Assembly (NCBI GenBank): GCA_022340565.1
Contig: JAJDNR010000018.1
Location: forward strand, 1 to 64,000
From: Desulfofustis sp.
Lineage (GTDB): Bacteria > Desulfobacterota > Desulfobulbia > Desulfobulbales > Desulfocapsaceae
DNA: 64,000 bases
Direction: 5' to 3'
In this document: positions 10,501 to 19,426 of the stretch, in pieces
Layout: every line of letters starts with the position of its first letter
Position numbering within the stretch: position 1 is the stretch's first letter
Program-made: the position numbers and the translations under genes
The notes under the pieces: generated by a model
Told to the model about the DNA's origin: nothing
What the model saw: only the letters and a program-made list of their open reading frames with translations
The model's database searches: none

Positions 10501-10714
10501 TCCCGGTGACGAAAGTATCGAGCAGACCAGCAATCGCATAGGCGATCCGCAGCGCCCGCGTCGCCGCCATTTCCTTTATGCCCTGGGGGTGCATATGCTC
10601 GCCCAGCAGAGAGCGCAGGGTCTGAGCGCTGCTGTCCCGCTCGAGGACGCCGTTGACGATGTCCAGCAACTGGTAGTCTTTCTGATCGAAATATATGCCT
10701 GACAACGATCTCAT
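7565..10714 (-). CDS. Large membrane protein of unknown function with a PHP-like segment
   Basis: A 1049-residue protein that I do not recognise as a named family. Residues ~158-225 resemble a degenerate PHP phosphoesterase core: HVHD (His162, His164), then SPTHLIMDAWIKGIRHLTVV and VQVGIELSA, in the order seen in PHP proteins. Most other PHP metal ligands are not evident. The middle is soluble and helical with charged segments. Residues ~705-870 contain about four or five hydrophobic membrane segments (LKVLIGFIPAFLTFFL, WWLLAYFGAVIWFGI and others). A soluble helical tail of ~170 residues follows. It is convergent with the universal stress gene (44-base gap) and monocistronic as far as can be seen. 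Function unknown; the PHP relation is inference. Confidence 0.75.
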   Translation of the reverse strand: MRSLSGIYFDQKDYQLLDIVNGVLERDSSAQTLRSLLGEHMHPQGIKEMAATRALRIAYAIAGLLDTFVTGTAGVRLKALRSLRDEVLLTDKIFYQRNTARVLTQIMKELLRSRGDRMQQLELAHDFRLVSTGTPQLVRKQLAKYYLLEMPEDWSQYAFDNHVHDASTKGRKSPTHLIMDAWIKGIRHLTVVYYNFVDPEITEELIEAGSILDIHVQVGIELSAPFRDKYVRFIWELHRLRDIESYLKFLDKQDVVDLMDLGRAVSRYQQKYVFDVLGAFNTVHRQAVSKDLGLNLEALSLQDFLAFVGAGQPSLLHLARFIHSAIMKQAGTESSDELSGGDQNSIDAIGKDQRSAKRFSSYDIETIITRFLMPSSNPDIHDPARPQQSGNIPELLRSSPRDLMRRLLTLHSSSEFTLNLSNLSLQDILELIYDCEGMINYLESYNLKDASHGLTQGLSTAVPFAGEAVALRSPSRFYTVVGELQAALNDDNVIALKRVIRDVIWDFEEERLQLKRKLDQLTEDQPNREAVDNQYQHLLDRKKRLLDILFNLETFHNFYKKRTLGSRIGTSSTGRAEIQHGMGLVVLDTLPIRVRRVVSDEVDRKRRVQVPVIGLLTRNIHRRVGYHDDLRTGGWWHRLYCSWIRRGEVRKDWSLDRFIVDPGRPGNVFTLGGLGAGTDNNSHTSNQHPGGGLRHAWAYLNTNLKNTLKVLIGFIPAFLTFFLTKDWWLLAYFGAVIWFGITASRNIIQSVLGGGGLRRSPLLPWNSLVSWSRISDSLLYTGFSVPLLDYLVKTLVLDHGFGITTSTDPITLYAVMGVANGLYICSHNLFRGLPRSAAAGNLFRSTLAIPLAIFINGLIGGLLQVAGVTDVSGELQKWAAIISKFSSDCVAAVIEGLADRQTNIEVRLRAYRSKIAQIFAVFSRLDLLFPEDDVLDVLQSPKMVLETLDGDASEQETLLIVNALDLMYFWMYQPRARKALQRIVEGMDREQWLIFYRSQLVLKRYREISQVFVNGLVGKNFSKALSFYLDRSEEYLADLQKLGARVGFS

Positions 10715-10979
10715 AAAAACCTGTCACGATGCATGGTTGCGCCCGCCCCAAACAACACTCGAGGAACGATGATTACTACAAATAATATACTATGAATTCG
10801 ATGAATTATGAAACTCAGAAACCCACGTGTATTGCACCGAAACGAACCAGCAACGCAATCCGCTGAATACCTGCTCTCTCCACAAGAGCTGGCTCATGTG
10901 CCTGCACGTCAAAGAGATCAACACAAACACAGCGCTCACGATACCCTGAGAACACGGTGTTTTGACAAGGTGTCCTTTA

Positions 10980-11303
10980 TTATTCCATACATTTGTACAC
11001 AGAAAAAGCCCTGCTGCCGTTATGTGCTGGCCCCTCTGCTGATATCGTGTCGCCCCCCATCTCAACAGCCTCGTTTTGAGCGATGGTGACGAGTTCGGCA
11101 TTGACCTTCTCCTCGGATCGAACGTAGAAACCCACTTTATGTTTCACCATGGTTGTCACCGATCCAAGTTTCTTGCAGGTTTCCAGGATCCTGTCATGCT
11201 GATCGAGAAGTTTGACCTGACGTCCCTCAAGGGTGGGCTCGACCCAGGTACAGGCAAATGGCAGACACAAGATCCCAATGGTTATAATAATGTTTTTTTT
11301 CAT
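10980..11303 (-). CDS. Small DUF4156-like lipoprotein
   Basis: A 107-residue protein with a lipoprotein-type signal (MKKNIIITIGILCLPFAC) and a mature part beginning CTWV. The features EPTLEGRQVKLL, LETCKKLGSVT, ELVTIAQNEAVEMGGDTI and a C-terminal Cys match the DUF4156 envelope family, whose function is unknown. The longer ORF from 11492 adds a non-signal extension and is rejected in favour of the ATG at 11303, which starts the signal peptide directly. No strong Shine-Dalgarno sequence is visible. It is probably monocistronic. Confidence 0.72.
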   Translation of the reverse strand: MKKNIIITIGILCLPFACTWVEPTLEGRQVKLLDQHDRILETCKKLGSVTTMVKHKVGFYVRSEEKVNAELVTIAQNEAVEMGGDTISAEGPAHNGSRAFSVYKCME

Positions 11304-11598
11304 TTTATAACGGGTAGTTGGATGAAATAGTTTTGGTCGGATCAAGGTGCGCAACAGCACAGATCCAGAGGTTCGTCCGCGATCGACACATGCTCGGGTT
11401 TCGCTAGATAATGTATCCGCACCACACCGACTGTTTCCTTTTTGTTTGTTGAAGCCTTCTGTCATAAACAGGCGGACTTGATTCCATGCCATGCCGGGCC
11501 TATCATCTGCTTAAATCCTGCCGTTCAGACTTCATTTCACGCTACGCGTAATACTTGATTTCACGACAAAATATTACCCCATACAGGCTGCATCCGCA

Positions 11599-12555
11599 AT
11601 GCTCCCATCCATACTACTGCTTGTGGTCGGTCTAGTTCTTCTGGTCTGGAGCGCTGATCGATTCATCGAGGGATCCATTGAAGTGGCTCGATCTTTGGGC
11701 ATGAGCCCTCTTCTTATCGGGATGATCATCGTTGGATTCGGAACGTCGGTACCGGAACTCCTGGTCTCAGCTATTGCCGCATTTGGTCACAATCCGAGCC
11801 TGGCTCTTGGAAACGCCTACGGATCCAATATCGCCAATATTGCCCTGATTCTCGGATTGACTGCGGTAATCAGACCGATATCGGTTCAATCGCGGATATT
11901 AAAAAGGGAACTGCCCATAGTCACAATCATTTCAATTGCCGCTTTTTTTCAACTCCGGGACCAATACCTCTCGACCTTTGATGCTCTCTGCATGCTGGTG
12001 GCATTCGGCTGTTTTGTGCCGTGGAGTATCCGGCAGGGAATGCGAAGTCCAGCCGACACCTTCGGAGTAGAGGTTGAGCAGACCATGCAGACACCCGAAA
12101 ATCAGATTGGACGTTCGATCATTCGGCTTGTTACCGGTCTGATAATTTTGCTATTCAGTTCCAGGATGCTTGTTCAAGGTGCCGTGGCAATCGCCCAAGC
12201 GCTGGGGGTCAGCGACCTCACGATAGGTTTGACCATTGTCGCCATCGGCACCTCTCTTCCTGAACTTGCATCATCAATCGCAGCCGCCCGCAAAGGCGCG
12301 CACGATATGGCTCTCGGCAATATTATCGGGTCCAATATTTTCAACGGATTGGCTGTCGTAGGACTTTCGGGCATCATCTCCCCTTTTCAGGTTCCACCTG
12401 GCGTGGTGTCACGGGATATTCCAGTCATGATTTCAGCGACGATGGCTTTATTTGTTTTCGGGGCAGATTTTGGTCGGCCAGGCAGAATCAACCGAATCGA
12501 GGGTGCTCTGTTGCTGCTCTTTTACGCCGGCTATCTTTTCTGGCTGCTGTCGTAA
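11599..12555 (+). CDS. Calcium/sodium antiporter (CaCA family, YrbG-like)
   Basis: A 318-residue inner-membrane protein with about ten hydrophobic segments. Two inverted alpha-repeats carry the family signatures GFGTSVPELLVSAIAA (residues ~47-62) and AIGTSLPELASSIAAA, each followed by a GN..GSNI(A/F)N segment. These Glu- and Asn-containing motifs line the cation pathway in Na+/Ca2+ exchangers. A cytosolic loop of about 30 residues separates the halves. It exchanges Ca2+ (or a similar cation) for Na+ or H+. It precedes an MgtE and a ZntB-type transporter gene on the same strand. Confidence 0.93.
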   Translation: MLPSILLLVVGLVLLVWSADRFIEGSIEVARSLGMSPLLIGMIIVGFGTSVPELLVSAIAAFGHNPSLALGNAYGSNIANIALILGLTAVIRPISVQSRILKRELPIVTIISIAAFFQLRDQYLSTFDALCMLVAFGCFVPWSIRQGMRSPADTFGVEVEQTMQTPENQIGRSIIRLVTGLIILLFSSRMLVQGAVAIAQALGVSDLTIGLTIVAIGTSLPELASSIAAARKGAHDMALGNIIGSNIFNGLAVVGLSGIISPFQVPPGVVSRDIPVMISATMALFVFGADFGRPGRINRIEGALLLLFYAGYLFWLLS

Positions 12556-12791
12556 GCGCCCTTGAGTCCACCGAGACTCCGTGCCTGAGGCTTTGCGCTG
12601 AGGCGAGCAGCGAAATATGGCTTGGCCGGCAGTCGCCCGCGAGAAATTCCGAAACTTGTTGCGGGATGTACATGAAAGGATAATATCTTTGCAGGTTGGC
12701 GAACGGAAATGGTCATGCTCCTTTCCCACCAGCGGTTTCGGAATTTAGATCATTTAGACAATCACCACGCTGTAAAAGGATACCAGCAGGA

Positions 12792-14159
12792 ATGAGTCAG
12801 AAACCCGATGAAAGACCCTGGGATGATCTGATCGAACTTATCGATGCCAAACAACCAGAAGGCATCATCGCGGCGATCGACGCCATTCCTGAGCGCGAAA
12901 TAGCGCTCATCCTGTCCCGCCTCGACGACGAAGACCGCAACTGGCTTCTTACCCTGCTGGACCCATCGGATGCGGCCGGATTGCTGGAAGACATTTCTGA
13001 TGAACAGGCGGCTCATATACTGAGCGAACTTTCCCCCGACGATGCCGGAAGAATCCTCGACGAACTGCCCCAGGATCAGGCGGTCGATGTCCTGAGTGAA
13101 CTCGACGAGGCCGACGCCGAGGACATCCTGCAGTCCATGCCCCCCGAGTCCGCCGACAGCGCCAGGGAACTGCTCAACTACCCGAAGGATACCGCCGGGC
13201 ACCTGATGATAACGGAGGTCCTGTATTACCGGGATTCTTTGAGCATCGGAGATGTCAACCAAGACCTGCAGAAAAAACAGGATCTGTATCGAAGCTATCA
13301 CATCCAGTACATCTACGTAATCGACGCGAACCATTGCCTTGTTGGCGTGATGCGCATTCATGACCTGCTTTTTTCGTCCAAATCTTCACTGCTCCGGGAC
13401 GTGATGATAGGCAATCCAATCAGTGTAAATGGCAACGCAACACTTGACGAGATCAGCGATGCCTTCGCTCAGCACAGCCTCCTCGCCCTGCCGGTGGTCG
13501 ATGACGCCGGCATACTGCTGGGCATCGTGCTTCCTGTCGCTGTCGAAGAGGCGAAAAGAAAACGGACGGTCAAACACTTTCTGTGGCTGTCCGGTATCGT
13601 CGGAGGCGAAGAGTTTCGATCCATGCCGCTCTATAAACGATCAGGGCGGAGGCTGAGCTGGCTGACCCTCAACATAGCGCTCAACATCATCGCCGCTAGT
13701 GTAATCGCCCTCTATCAGGAAACCCTGGCCGCCGCCATCGCCCTGGCCGTTTTTCTTCCGATGGTGAGCGACATGAGCGGCTGCTCCGGAAACCAGGCGG
13801 TGGCCGTCAGCCTGCGGGAACTCGCGTTGGGACTGCTCCGCCCCGGCGAAATACTCAGGGTCGCGTACAAGGAATCAACCCTTGGCTTGATCAACGGCGT
13901 TCTGCTCGGAATACTGCTCGGCATCGTTGCCTATCTGTGGAAAGGCAATATCTTTCTGTCGCTGGTTATCGGCGTGGCACTGGCCGGTAATACGCTGGTC
14001 GCGGTAACCGTCGGGGGAATGCTGCCGCTGTTGCTAAAGAGGCTGAAAATAGATCCGGCCCTCGTTTCGAGCCCGCTATTGACGACCGTCACCGACATGT
14101 GCGGTTTTTTTCTCGTACTCAGTCTGGCCAGCACAGTTTTGCCGCGAATCAGCGTCTGA
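12792..14159 (+). CDS. mgtE: Magnesium transporter MgtE (first copy)
   Basis: A 455-residue MgtE/SLC41-type Mg2+ channel. The N-terminal superhelical domain shows the repeated (D/E)-rich pattern LLEDISDEQAAHILSELSPDD and similar segments; two CBS domains follow (one ends YVIDANHCLVGVMRIHDLL). Five membrane helices form the C-terminal half, with FLPMVSDMSGCSGNQAV as the pore segment. Mg2+ bound between the N and CBS domains gates such channels. The ATG at 12792 is preferred over a TTG-started extension at 12696, because the conserved N domain begins right after it and AAAGGA lies about 10 bases upstream. The zntB-like gene follows after 37 bases, suggesting one transcript. A second mgtE lies at 38302-39690. 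Confidence 0.92.
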   Translation: MSQKPDERPWDDLIELIDAKQPEGIIAAIDAIPEREIALILSRLDDEDRNWLLTLLDPSDAAGLLEDISDEQAAHILSELSPDDAGRILDELPQDQAVDVLSELDEADAEDILQSMPPESADSARELLNYPKDTAGHLMITEVLYYRDSLSIGDVNQDLQKKQDLYRSYHIQYIYVIDANHCLVGVMRIHDLLFSSKSSLLRDVMIGNPISVNGNATLDEISDAFAQHSLLALPVVDDAGILLGIVLPVAVEEAKRKRTVKHFLWLSGIVGGEEFRSMPLYKRSGRRLSWLTLNIALNIIAASVIALYQETLAAAIALAVFLPMVSDMSGCSGNQAVAVSLRELALGLLRPGEILRVAYKESTLGLINGVLLGILLGIVAYLWKGNIFLSLVIGVALAGNTLVAVTVGGMLPLLLKRLKIDPALVSSPLLTTVTDMCGFFLVLSLASTVLPRISV

Positions 14160-14196
14160 TTGATAGCCAGGCGATTCACCGAAAACTCTCGACAAC

Positions 14197-15183
14197 ATGC
14201 AGCTTGCCATGAATCTTACAAATCCTGCCCAGTTTCTGAAGTTTGACCGAAAAGGCGGGGCAAAACCCGTCGACGTTCAGGAGTTTGAAAGAGCCAGGAA
14301 GGCCGGTGAAGATCTTTACTGGATCCACCTCGACTACAGTGTGAAAGCTACCCGATCCTGGCTGAAGCGTGTCGACTGGCTGGAACCGGTCATCAAGACG
14401 AACCTGCTCGACGATGACACCCGGCCTCGCAGTTTCACCTTTCAGGATGGTGTGTTTCTGTCGCTGCGCGGCGTCAATCTCAATCCCGGAGCAGAGCCGG
14501 AAGACATGATAGCGGTAAGACTGTGGGCCGATGAACACTGCGTCATCACCTCAAACCGAAGAAAGCTGTTGTCGATCGAGGATGTGCAAAAAGCCCTCGA
14601 CAATGGCAGCGGCCCACATTCGGCAGCGGCATTCATAAGCTTTTTGATCGAACAGCTGGCAACGCGGGCGGAAACCGTGGTTGATAAGATCGAAGACGAT
14701 TTCGATGAGACGGAAGATCAGTTAATCGCAAGCGACGATACCCAATTCCGGACTCCGTTAGCCAGCTTGAGGCGCCAGGCCATCCGATTGAGACGATTCT
14801 TTGCCCCCCAGCGGGAGGCACTCGAACACCTGATCAACGATTCCCCGAAATGGCTCTCCAAACAAGACAAGCTGCACCTCCGCGAGAGCAGCAATAAATT
14901 CAACCGCTATCTCGAAGAACTCGACTCTATACGCGATCGGGCCATCATCGCCCAGGAGGAGCTGCTCAGCAGGTTCTCGGAAACCCTTAATCGACGCATG
15001 TACACCCTTTCCCTGGTTGCCACCCTATTCCTGCCGCTGGGCTTTCTGACCGGTCTTCTCGGCATCAATGTCGGCGGCATCCCCGGGGCGGACAGTCCCT
15101 ACGGATTTCTTATCAGCTGCACGGGAATTCTCATAGTAGTCGGCTGCATGCTCGCGCTGCTCAAAGCAAAAAAGTGGTTCTGA
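14197..15183 (+). CDS. CorA-family divalent cation transporter (ZntB type)
   Basis: A 328-residue CorA/ZntB protein with a long cytosolic alpha/beta domain, extended helices and two C-terminal membrane helices. The pore signature reads GINVGGIPG rather than the GMN of classical CorA; GIN plus GGIPG is characteristic of ZntB-like members, which move Zn2+ with protons. The sequence TRPRSFTFQDGVFLSLRGVNLNPG in the N domain also matches ZntB. An alternative ATG lies at 14209. It is probably co-transcribed with the preceding mgtE (37-base gap), giving a divalent-cation import pair. Confidence 0.88.
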   Translation: MQLAMNLTNPAQFLKFDRKGGAKPVDVQEFERARKAGEDLYWIHLDYSVKATRSWLKRVDWLEPVIKTNLLDDDTRPRSFTFQDGVFLSLRGVNLNPGAEPEDMIAVRLWADEHCVITSNRRKLLSIEDVQKALDNGSGPHSAAAFISFLIEQLATRAETVVDKIEDDFDETEDQLIASDDTQFRTPLASLRRQAIRLRRFFAPQREALEHLINDSPKWLSKQDKLHLRESSNKFNRYLEELDSIRDRAIIAQEELLSRFSETLNRRMYTLSLVATLFLPLGFLTGLLGINVGGIPGADSPYGFLISCTGILIVVGCMLALLKAKKWF

Positions 15184-15428
15184 GACGGCCCGATCCCGGA
15201 CGTCTCCCAGGAAAAGCTCATCACAGCCATAGTGCCCTGTACAGAGCATGCAACCGATCAGGCCGCCGTTCCGCTCTTCAGCCCAAACCGATTTGGGTTG
15301 CATGTTGCAGGTCAAAGAGGTAAAGACCCTCTGCCCTTGTCCGATGAGAGATAACCATGTTCTGTGCTTCCATTGCCGGAACTCCGCCCTTATAACCGTT
15401 ATGCAGCAAAATTCGTCAGGTCGATGAA

Positions 15429-16007
15429 ATGGATATTGTCGAATTAATTCAAACTACTGATTGGCACTACGCGATCCTTGTGTTTTTTGCCCGCCTTACC
15501 GATGTTTCCCTCGGCACCCTGCGCACCATCGCCATCGTGCACGGCCGGACTATGCTGGCCTTCTGGCTCGGATTCTTTGAATCCGCGATTTGGCTGGCGG
15601 TGGTTTCAACCATTGTCCAGGCGGTCTATCGGCAGCCGCTGCTTGGCGTGGTCTACGCGCTGGGATTCGCAAGCGGCAATCTGGTGGGTATCACGATCGA
15701 GAAATGGATCGCGATGGGACACCTCATCCTCAGGGTGATCAGCAGAAATAATCCGCATAAGATCGCATCGGTGATGAGAACCAAGGGGCACCGGGTCACC
15801 ACGTTTTACGGACAGGGCAAGCAGGGACCGGTGCAGGAGCTCTACATCGTGTGCCGGAGAAAAGATTTGAAAACCCTGCTGCAGACGATTCTCAAGCTCG
15901 ACCCGGAAGCCTTTTATGTCACCGAGCAGGCCGGTTCGGTGAGCAACGCGGTTCGTCCGATCATGCAGCCGGTGACTGGTTGGAGAGCGATTTTCAAAAA
16001 GAAATAA
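15429..16007 (+). CDS. DUF2179/UPF0316 membrane protein
   Basis: A 192-residue protein with three N-terminal membrane segments ([44 protein letters not shown] and [15 protein letters not shown]) and a C-terminal soluble domain of about 80 residues ([25 protein letters not shown]). This layout matches the UPF0316/DUF2179 family. The C-terminal domain is a possible small-ligand or nucleotide sensor in relatives; the function is not known. It sits 90 bases before the acyl-CoA ligase that opens the lipid cluster, but a role in that cluster is not indicated. Confidence 0.83.
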   Translation: MDIVELIQTTDWHYAILVFFARLTDVSLGTLRTIAIVHGRTMLAFWLGFFESAIWLAVVSTIVQAVYRQPLLGVVYALGFASGNLVGITIEKWIAMGHLILRVISRNNPHKIASVMRTKGHRVTTFYGQGKQGPVQELYIVCRRKDLKTLLQTILKLDPEAFYVTEQAGSVSNAVRPIMQPVTGWRAIFKKK

Positions 16008-16097
16008 CGCCTCTTAAAAACCGGAATATGGTATGGTGCAGCGCTGACACCACCCTTGCCTTTCCAAACCACCTGAACTCGAGCCGTGGAGAGCGAC

Positions 16098-17747
16098 ATG
16101 TCAGATCTTTTAATCCAGAGAACTCAATCCGCATATTCCTATCCCCTGCTCATTAAAAACCTCTTCATGGCGCCGGTGGTTCAGAATCCGGATCAGGAAA
16201 TCGTCTACCGCGACATCATGCGCTTCACCTACCGTGATTTCTACAGCCGCGTTCACCGGCTTGCCAACGCGCTGACCAGCCTCGGTGTCAAAGCCGGTGA
16301 TACCGTCGCCGTGATGGACTGGGACAGTCACCGGTACCTCGAGTGTTTCTATGCGGTGCCGATGCTCGGGGCCGTCCTTCATACCGTCAACATCAGACTG
16401 TCCCCTGAGCAGATCATCTTTACCATCGATCACGCCGAGGACGACTACATCCTGATCAACAGCGAATTTTTCCCCATCGTCGAGCAGATCAAGGGACGCA
16501 TCAACACGGTAAAAAAATTCGTGCTGCTCAGCGACGAGCCTCAAACTCCGCAAACCACGCTGCCACTGACCGGTGAATACGAGCAGCTGCTCGCTGCAGC
16601 CTCCGACACGTTCAATTTTCAAGACTTCGACGAGAACACCAGGGCCACGACTTTTTACACCACCGGCACTACCGGTCTGCCCAAAGGCGTCTATTTCAGT
16701 CACCGGCAGCTGGTACTGCACACCCTCGGAACGCTGGCCTCGCTGTCCACATCCCATGAACAGGGACGGTTTCATCAGAAGGACGTCTATATGCCGATAA
16801 CGCCCATGTTTCACGTGCATGCCTGGGGATTTCCCTATATCGCGACTGCGGTCGGCGTCAAACAGGTCTATCCGGGCAAGTACATCCCTGCCATGCTGCT
16901 CAAGCTCATCAAGGAGGAACAGGTCACCTTCTCTCACTGCGTCCCCACGATTCTGCACATGCTGATGGCAAGTCCGGAATTCGATAAGCTTGATCTCAGC
17001 GGCTGGAAGGTGGTGATCGGCGGGGCGGCCCTGCCTAGACAGATGTGCAGAAAGGCCCGGGAACACGGCATCGACATTTTTTCCGGGTACGGTATGTCGG
17101 AGACCTGCCCGGTGCTCACCATCTCTCATGTCGGCAACGATGAACTGAACCCTGACGAGGAGATCGATATCCGCTGCAAAACCGGCCGTCCACTCCCGCT
17201 CGTTCAACTCCGGGTCGTCGACGAGGCCATGAACGACGTCCCCCGGGACGGGGCAAGCGTCGGCGAAATCGTGGCACGGGCGCCGTGGCTGACCCAGGGC
17301 TACTGGAAAGACAGCAGGAATTCCGAGAATCTTTGGAAAGACGGATATCTCCACACCGGAGATGTGGCCAACATAAACAGCCGCAATTATGTTGCCATCA
17401 CCGACCGTATCAAAGACGTCATCAAGATCGGCGGAGAGTGGCTGTCCTCGCTCGAGCTCGAGGATATCATCAACCTGCATCCGGCGGTGTCAGAGGTTGC
17501 GATCATCGGCATAGGGGATGCCAAGTGGGGGGAGAGACCGCTTGCGCTCATCGTTTTAAAAGGCGGGAGCGAGCCCCCTGAAGCGAGGGAAATAGGAGCC
17601 CATGTGAAGGCTTTCATCGACAAAGGAATGATGAGTAAGCTGGCGCTGCTGCTCGACGTCACGTTCGTCGATCAGATTGACAAAACCAGTGTCGGCAAGA
17701 TCAACAAGAAGGCTCTGAGGGAAAGGTTCTCAGCGCAGGCACGATGA
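16098..17747 (+). CDS. Fatty-acyl-CoA ligase (AMP-forming)
   Basis: A 549-residue ANL-superfamily enzyme, predicted to activate a fatty acid through an acyl-AMP to acyl-CoA (or acyl-ACP). Marks are the phosphate loop YTTGTTGLPKGV, the GYGMSETCPV motif, YLHTGDVANI and the C-terminal DRIKDVIKIGGEW hinge, with the catalytic Lys near the end in KTSVGKINKKALRE. Overall it resembles medium/long-chain fatty acid ligases. The ATG at 16098 follows GGAG at a 7-base spacing and is preferred over a GTG at 16086. The ketosynthase gene begins 49 bases downstream, so the ligase may supply or recycle acyl groups for the lipid cluster that follows; this is inference from position. Confidence 0.9.
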   Translation: MSDLLIQRTQSAYSYPLLIKNLFMAPVVQNPDQEIVYRDIMRFTYRDFYSRVHRLANALTSLGVKAGDTVAVMDWDSHRYLECFYAVPMLGAVLHTVNIRLSPEQIIFTIDHAEDDYILINSEFFPIVEQIKGRINTVKKFVLLSDEPQTPQTTLPLTGEYEQLLAAASDTFNFQDFDENTRATTFYTTGTTGLPKGVYFSHRQLVLHTLGTLASLSTSHEQGRFHQKDVYMPITPMFHVHAWGFPYIATAVGVKQVYPGKYIPAMLLKLIKEEQVTFSHCVPTILHMLMASPEFDKLDLSGWKVVIGGAALPRQMCRKAREHGIDIFSGYGMSETCPVLTISHVGNDELNPDEEIDIRCKTGRPLPLVQLRVVDEAMNDVPRDGASVGEIVARAPWLTQGYWKDSRNSENLWKDGYLHTGDVANINSRNYVAITDRIKDVIKIGGEWLSSLELEDIINLHPAVSEVAIIGIGDAKWGERPLALIVLKGGSEPPEAREIGAHVKAFIDKGMMSKLALLLDVTFVDQIDKTSVGKINKKALRERFSAQAR

Positions 17748-17796
17748 CAGCGACGGTGTTCAGCCAGATTTGAATCAACCTGTTTATCGACGGATC

Positions 17797-19038
17797 ATGT
17801 ACAGCGACGATCAGAGAGTAGTAATCACCGGGGTCGGGCTCGCAGCCCCGAATGCATCCAGCCTCTCCGAATTCAGGGAGAAGCTGATCAACGGCATCAG
17901 CGAAATCGAGGAAGTCGATCTCAGATATTTCGGCAAGGCGCCAGCCGGTACCTGTCGATTCGAGGAAACACGCTACCGCAAGAAAAAAGAAAACAAAAAA
18001 GGCACGCGGGCCGGCTGCATCGGCGTGTACTGCAGCCATGAAGCACTCAGGGATGCCGGCCTGGAGCCCGGGTCCTATGCCCGGGACCGGATCGGGGTGT
18101 ACGTCGGTCTCACCGAACACGGCACGGTTGAGACCGAAAATGAGATTTACAACATAAAAGGCTACGGCTACGACGTTTCCTACTGGACCCATCACCACAA
18201 CCCGCGCACCGTTCTCAACAACCCTGCCGGCGAAATAACCATGAGCCTCGGCATCACCGGCCCGCACTACTCCATCGGAGCCGCCTGCGCCGCAGGCAAC
18301 GCATCGCTGATCCAGGGAGTGCAGATGCTCCGCCTCGGCGAGGTCGACATGGCTATAGCCGGCGGCCTGTCAGAATCGACCGGCTCCTTCGGCATCTTCG
18401 CAAGCTTCAAATCCCAGGGGGCGCTGGCCGACGCAGACGATCCGAGACAGGCTTGCAAACCCTTCGATGTGAACCGAAACGGCATCGTCGTGTCGGAGGG
18501 CGGCTGCATCTATATCCTTGAAACCCTTACCAGGGCCAGAACGCGTAATGCCCGTATCTATGGAGAAATCGTCGGCTATGCGATGAATTCCGATGCCAAA
18601 GACCCGGTGTTGCCGTTCTGGGAACGCCAGGTACAATGTATGCAGCTGGCACTCGACCGCGCCGCCATGACCACGACCGACATTGACCTGATCTCAACCC
18701 ACGCAACCGGCACCAGGCAGGGAGATAATGAAGAATGCCGGGCAATACGCTCGCTTTTTGCTGACTCGCCGCAAACTTACGTAAACAATACCAAAAGCAT
18801 CATCGGGCATGCGATGGGCGCCGCCGGGGTGCTCGAACTTGCCGGAAATCTTGGATCCTTCGAGGACGGGCTGGTACACCCAACTATCAATGTCACCGAA
18901 CTCGACCCCGCTTGCGCGCTCGACAACTTGGTAATCAACGAAGCAGTTCAAAGCCGGGGAATCGGCACGATTCTCAACAATTCATTCGGCATGATGGGTA
19001 TCAACTCCGTCTTGATAGTCCGGAAAAACATTCTCTAA
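17797..19038 (+). CDS. Beta-ketoacyl synthase (FabF-like)
   Basis: A 413-residue thiolase-fold condensing enzyme. The active-site Cys164 lies in GAACAAGN, the first catalytic His in STHATGTRQGDNEE, and the Lys/His pair in NTKSIIGHAMGAAG, giving the Cys-His-His triad of KAS I/II and polyketide ketosynthases. It should condense an acyl primer with a malonyl unit carried on ACP. An insertion around residues 120-140 with a HHH stretch is unlike standard FabF. The ATG at 17797 is chosen; a TTG at 17770 is also open. It is followed by an ACP gene (131-base gap) and by modifying enzymes, so it is probably a dedicated secondary ketosynthase, not the housekeeping FabF. It is not an OleA (wrong length and family). 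Confidence 0.88.
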   Translation: MYSDDQRVVITGVGLAAPNASSLSEFREKLINGISEIEEVDLRYFGKAPAGTCRFEETRYRKKKENKKGTRAGCIGVYCSHEALRDAGLEPGSYARDRIGVYVGLTEHGTVETENEIYNIKGYGYDVSYWTHHHNPRTVLNNPAGEITMSLGITGPHYSIGAACAAGNASLIQGVQMLRLGEVDMAIAGGLSESTGSFGIFASFKSQGALADADDPRQACKPFDVNRNGIVVSEGGCIYILETLTRARTRNARIYGEIVGYAMNSDAKDPVLPFWERQVQCMQLALDRAAMTTTDIDLISTHATGTRQGDNEECRAIRSLFADSPQTYVNNTKSIIGHAMGAAGVLELAGNLGSFEDGLVHPTINVTELDPACALDNLVINEAVQSRGIGTILNNSFGMMGINSVLIVRKNIL

Positions 19039-19169
19039 ATTGAGACGATAGCCAAAAAGTCATAGATTGTTCGGTCAAGTATGGTAATATATTGTGTTTG
19101 CGAAATTCCATGCTGGCAAAACCAACAGCCAGCGTAGAACATAGTTTGGTAAACGTTTCGGAGAACTCG

Positions 19170-19421
19170 ATGACACGTGATGATATCAAAGATCTGATAC
19201 TTGAAATAATTGAAGATATTGACGATGAGGCGGATTTCGATGATCTGGATCCCGACAAACCGCTGCGCGATCAGCTGGATTTGGATTCCATGGATTTTCT
19301 CGATATCGTCATGGAATTGAGGAAACGGCATCAGCTGCAGATACCCGAGGAAGACTACCCTCATCTCGCAACCCTCAACAGCTGTACCGCCTATCTAGAA
19401 CCACTGCTCAAAGAAGCCTAG
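19170..19421 (+). CDS. Acyl carrier protein
   Basis: An 83-residue, very acidic protein with the phosphopantetheine attachment motif LDLDSMDFLD; Ser40 is the expected 4'-phosphopantetheine site. It has the DSMDF variant of the usual DSL. The start at 19170 follows GGAG at a 7-base spacing; longer readings from 19092 add an unrelated basic leader. It ends 5 bases before the first CrtI-like flavoenzyme gene, and its location inside the lipid cluster suggests that it carries the growing or modified chain for that set. Confidence 0.9.
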   Translation: MTRDDIKDLILEIIEDIDDEADFDDLDPDKPLRDQLDLDSMDFLDIVMELRKRHQLQIPEEDYPHLATLNSCTAYLEPLLKEA

Positions 19422-19426
19422 GATCC

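Noticed and set aside
10808..11089. 93-codon ORF and its antisense partner at 10790-11101
   Set aside because: Neither has a ribosome site or protein-like sequence; both overlap the DUF4156 lipoprotein gene.
12556..12791. Magnesium riboswitch before mgtE
   Set aside because: I could not find a conserved M-box core; only ordinary short inverted repeats are present.
15182..15206. Hairpin after the ZntB-type gene as a terminator
   Set aside because: GAGACG/CGTCTC is short and not followed by a T run.
16110..17480. 456-codon ORF opposite the acyl-CoA ligase
   Set aside because: It is a high-GC shadow of a clear ANL enzyme, with no family motif.
17797..19038. Ketosynthase as the missing OleA
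   Set aside because: It has the FabF-type Cys-His-His motifs and length; OleA is a shorter FabH/thiolase-like enzyme.
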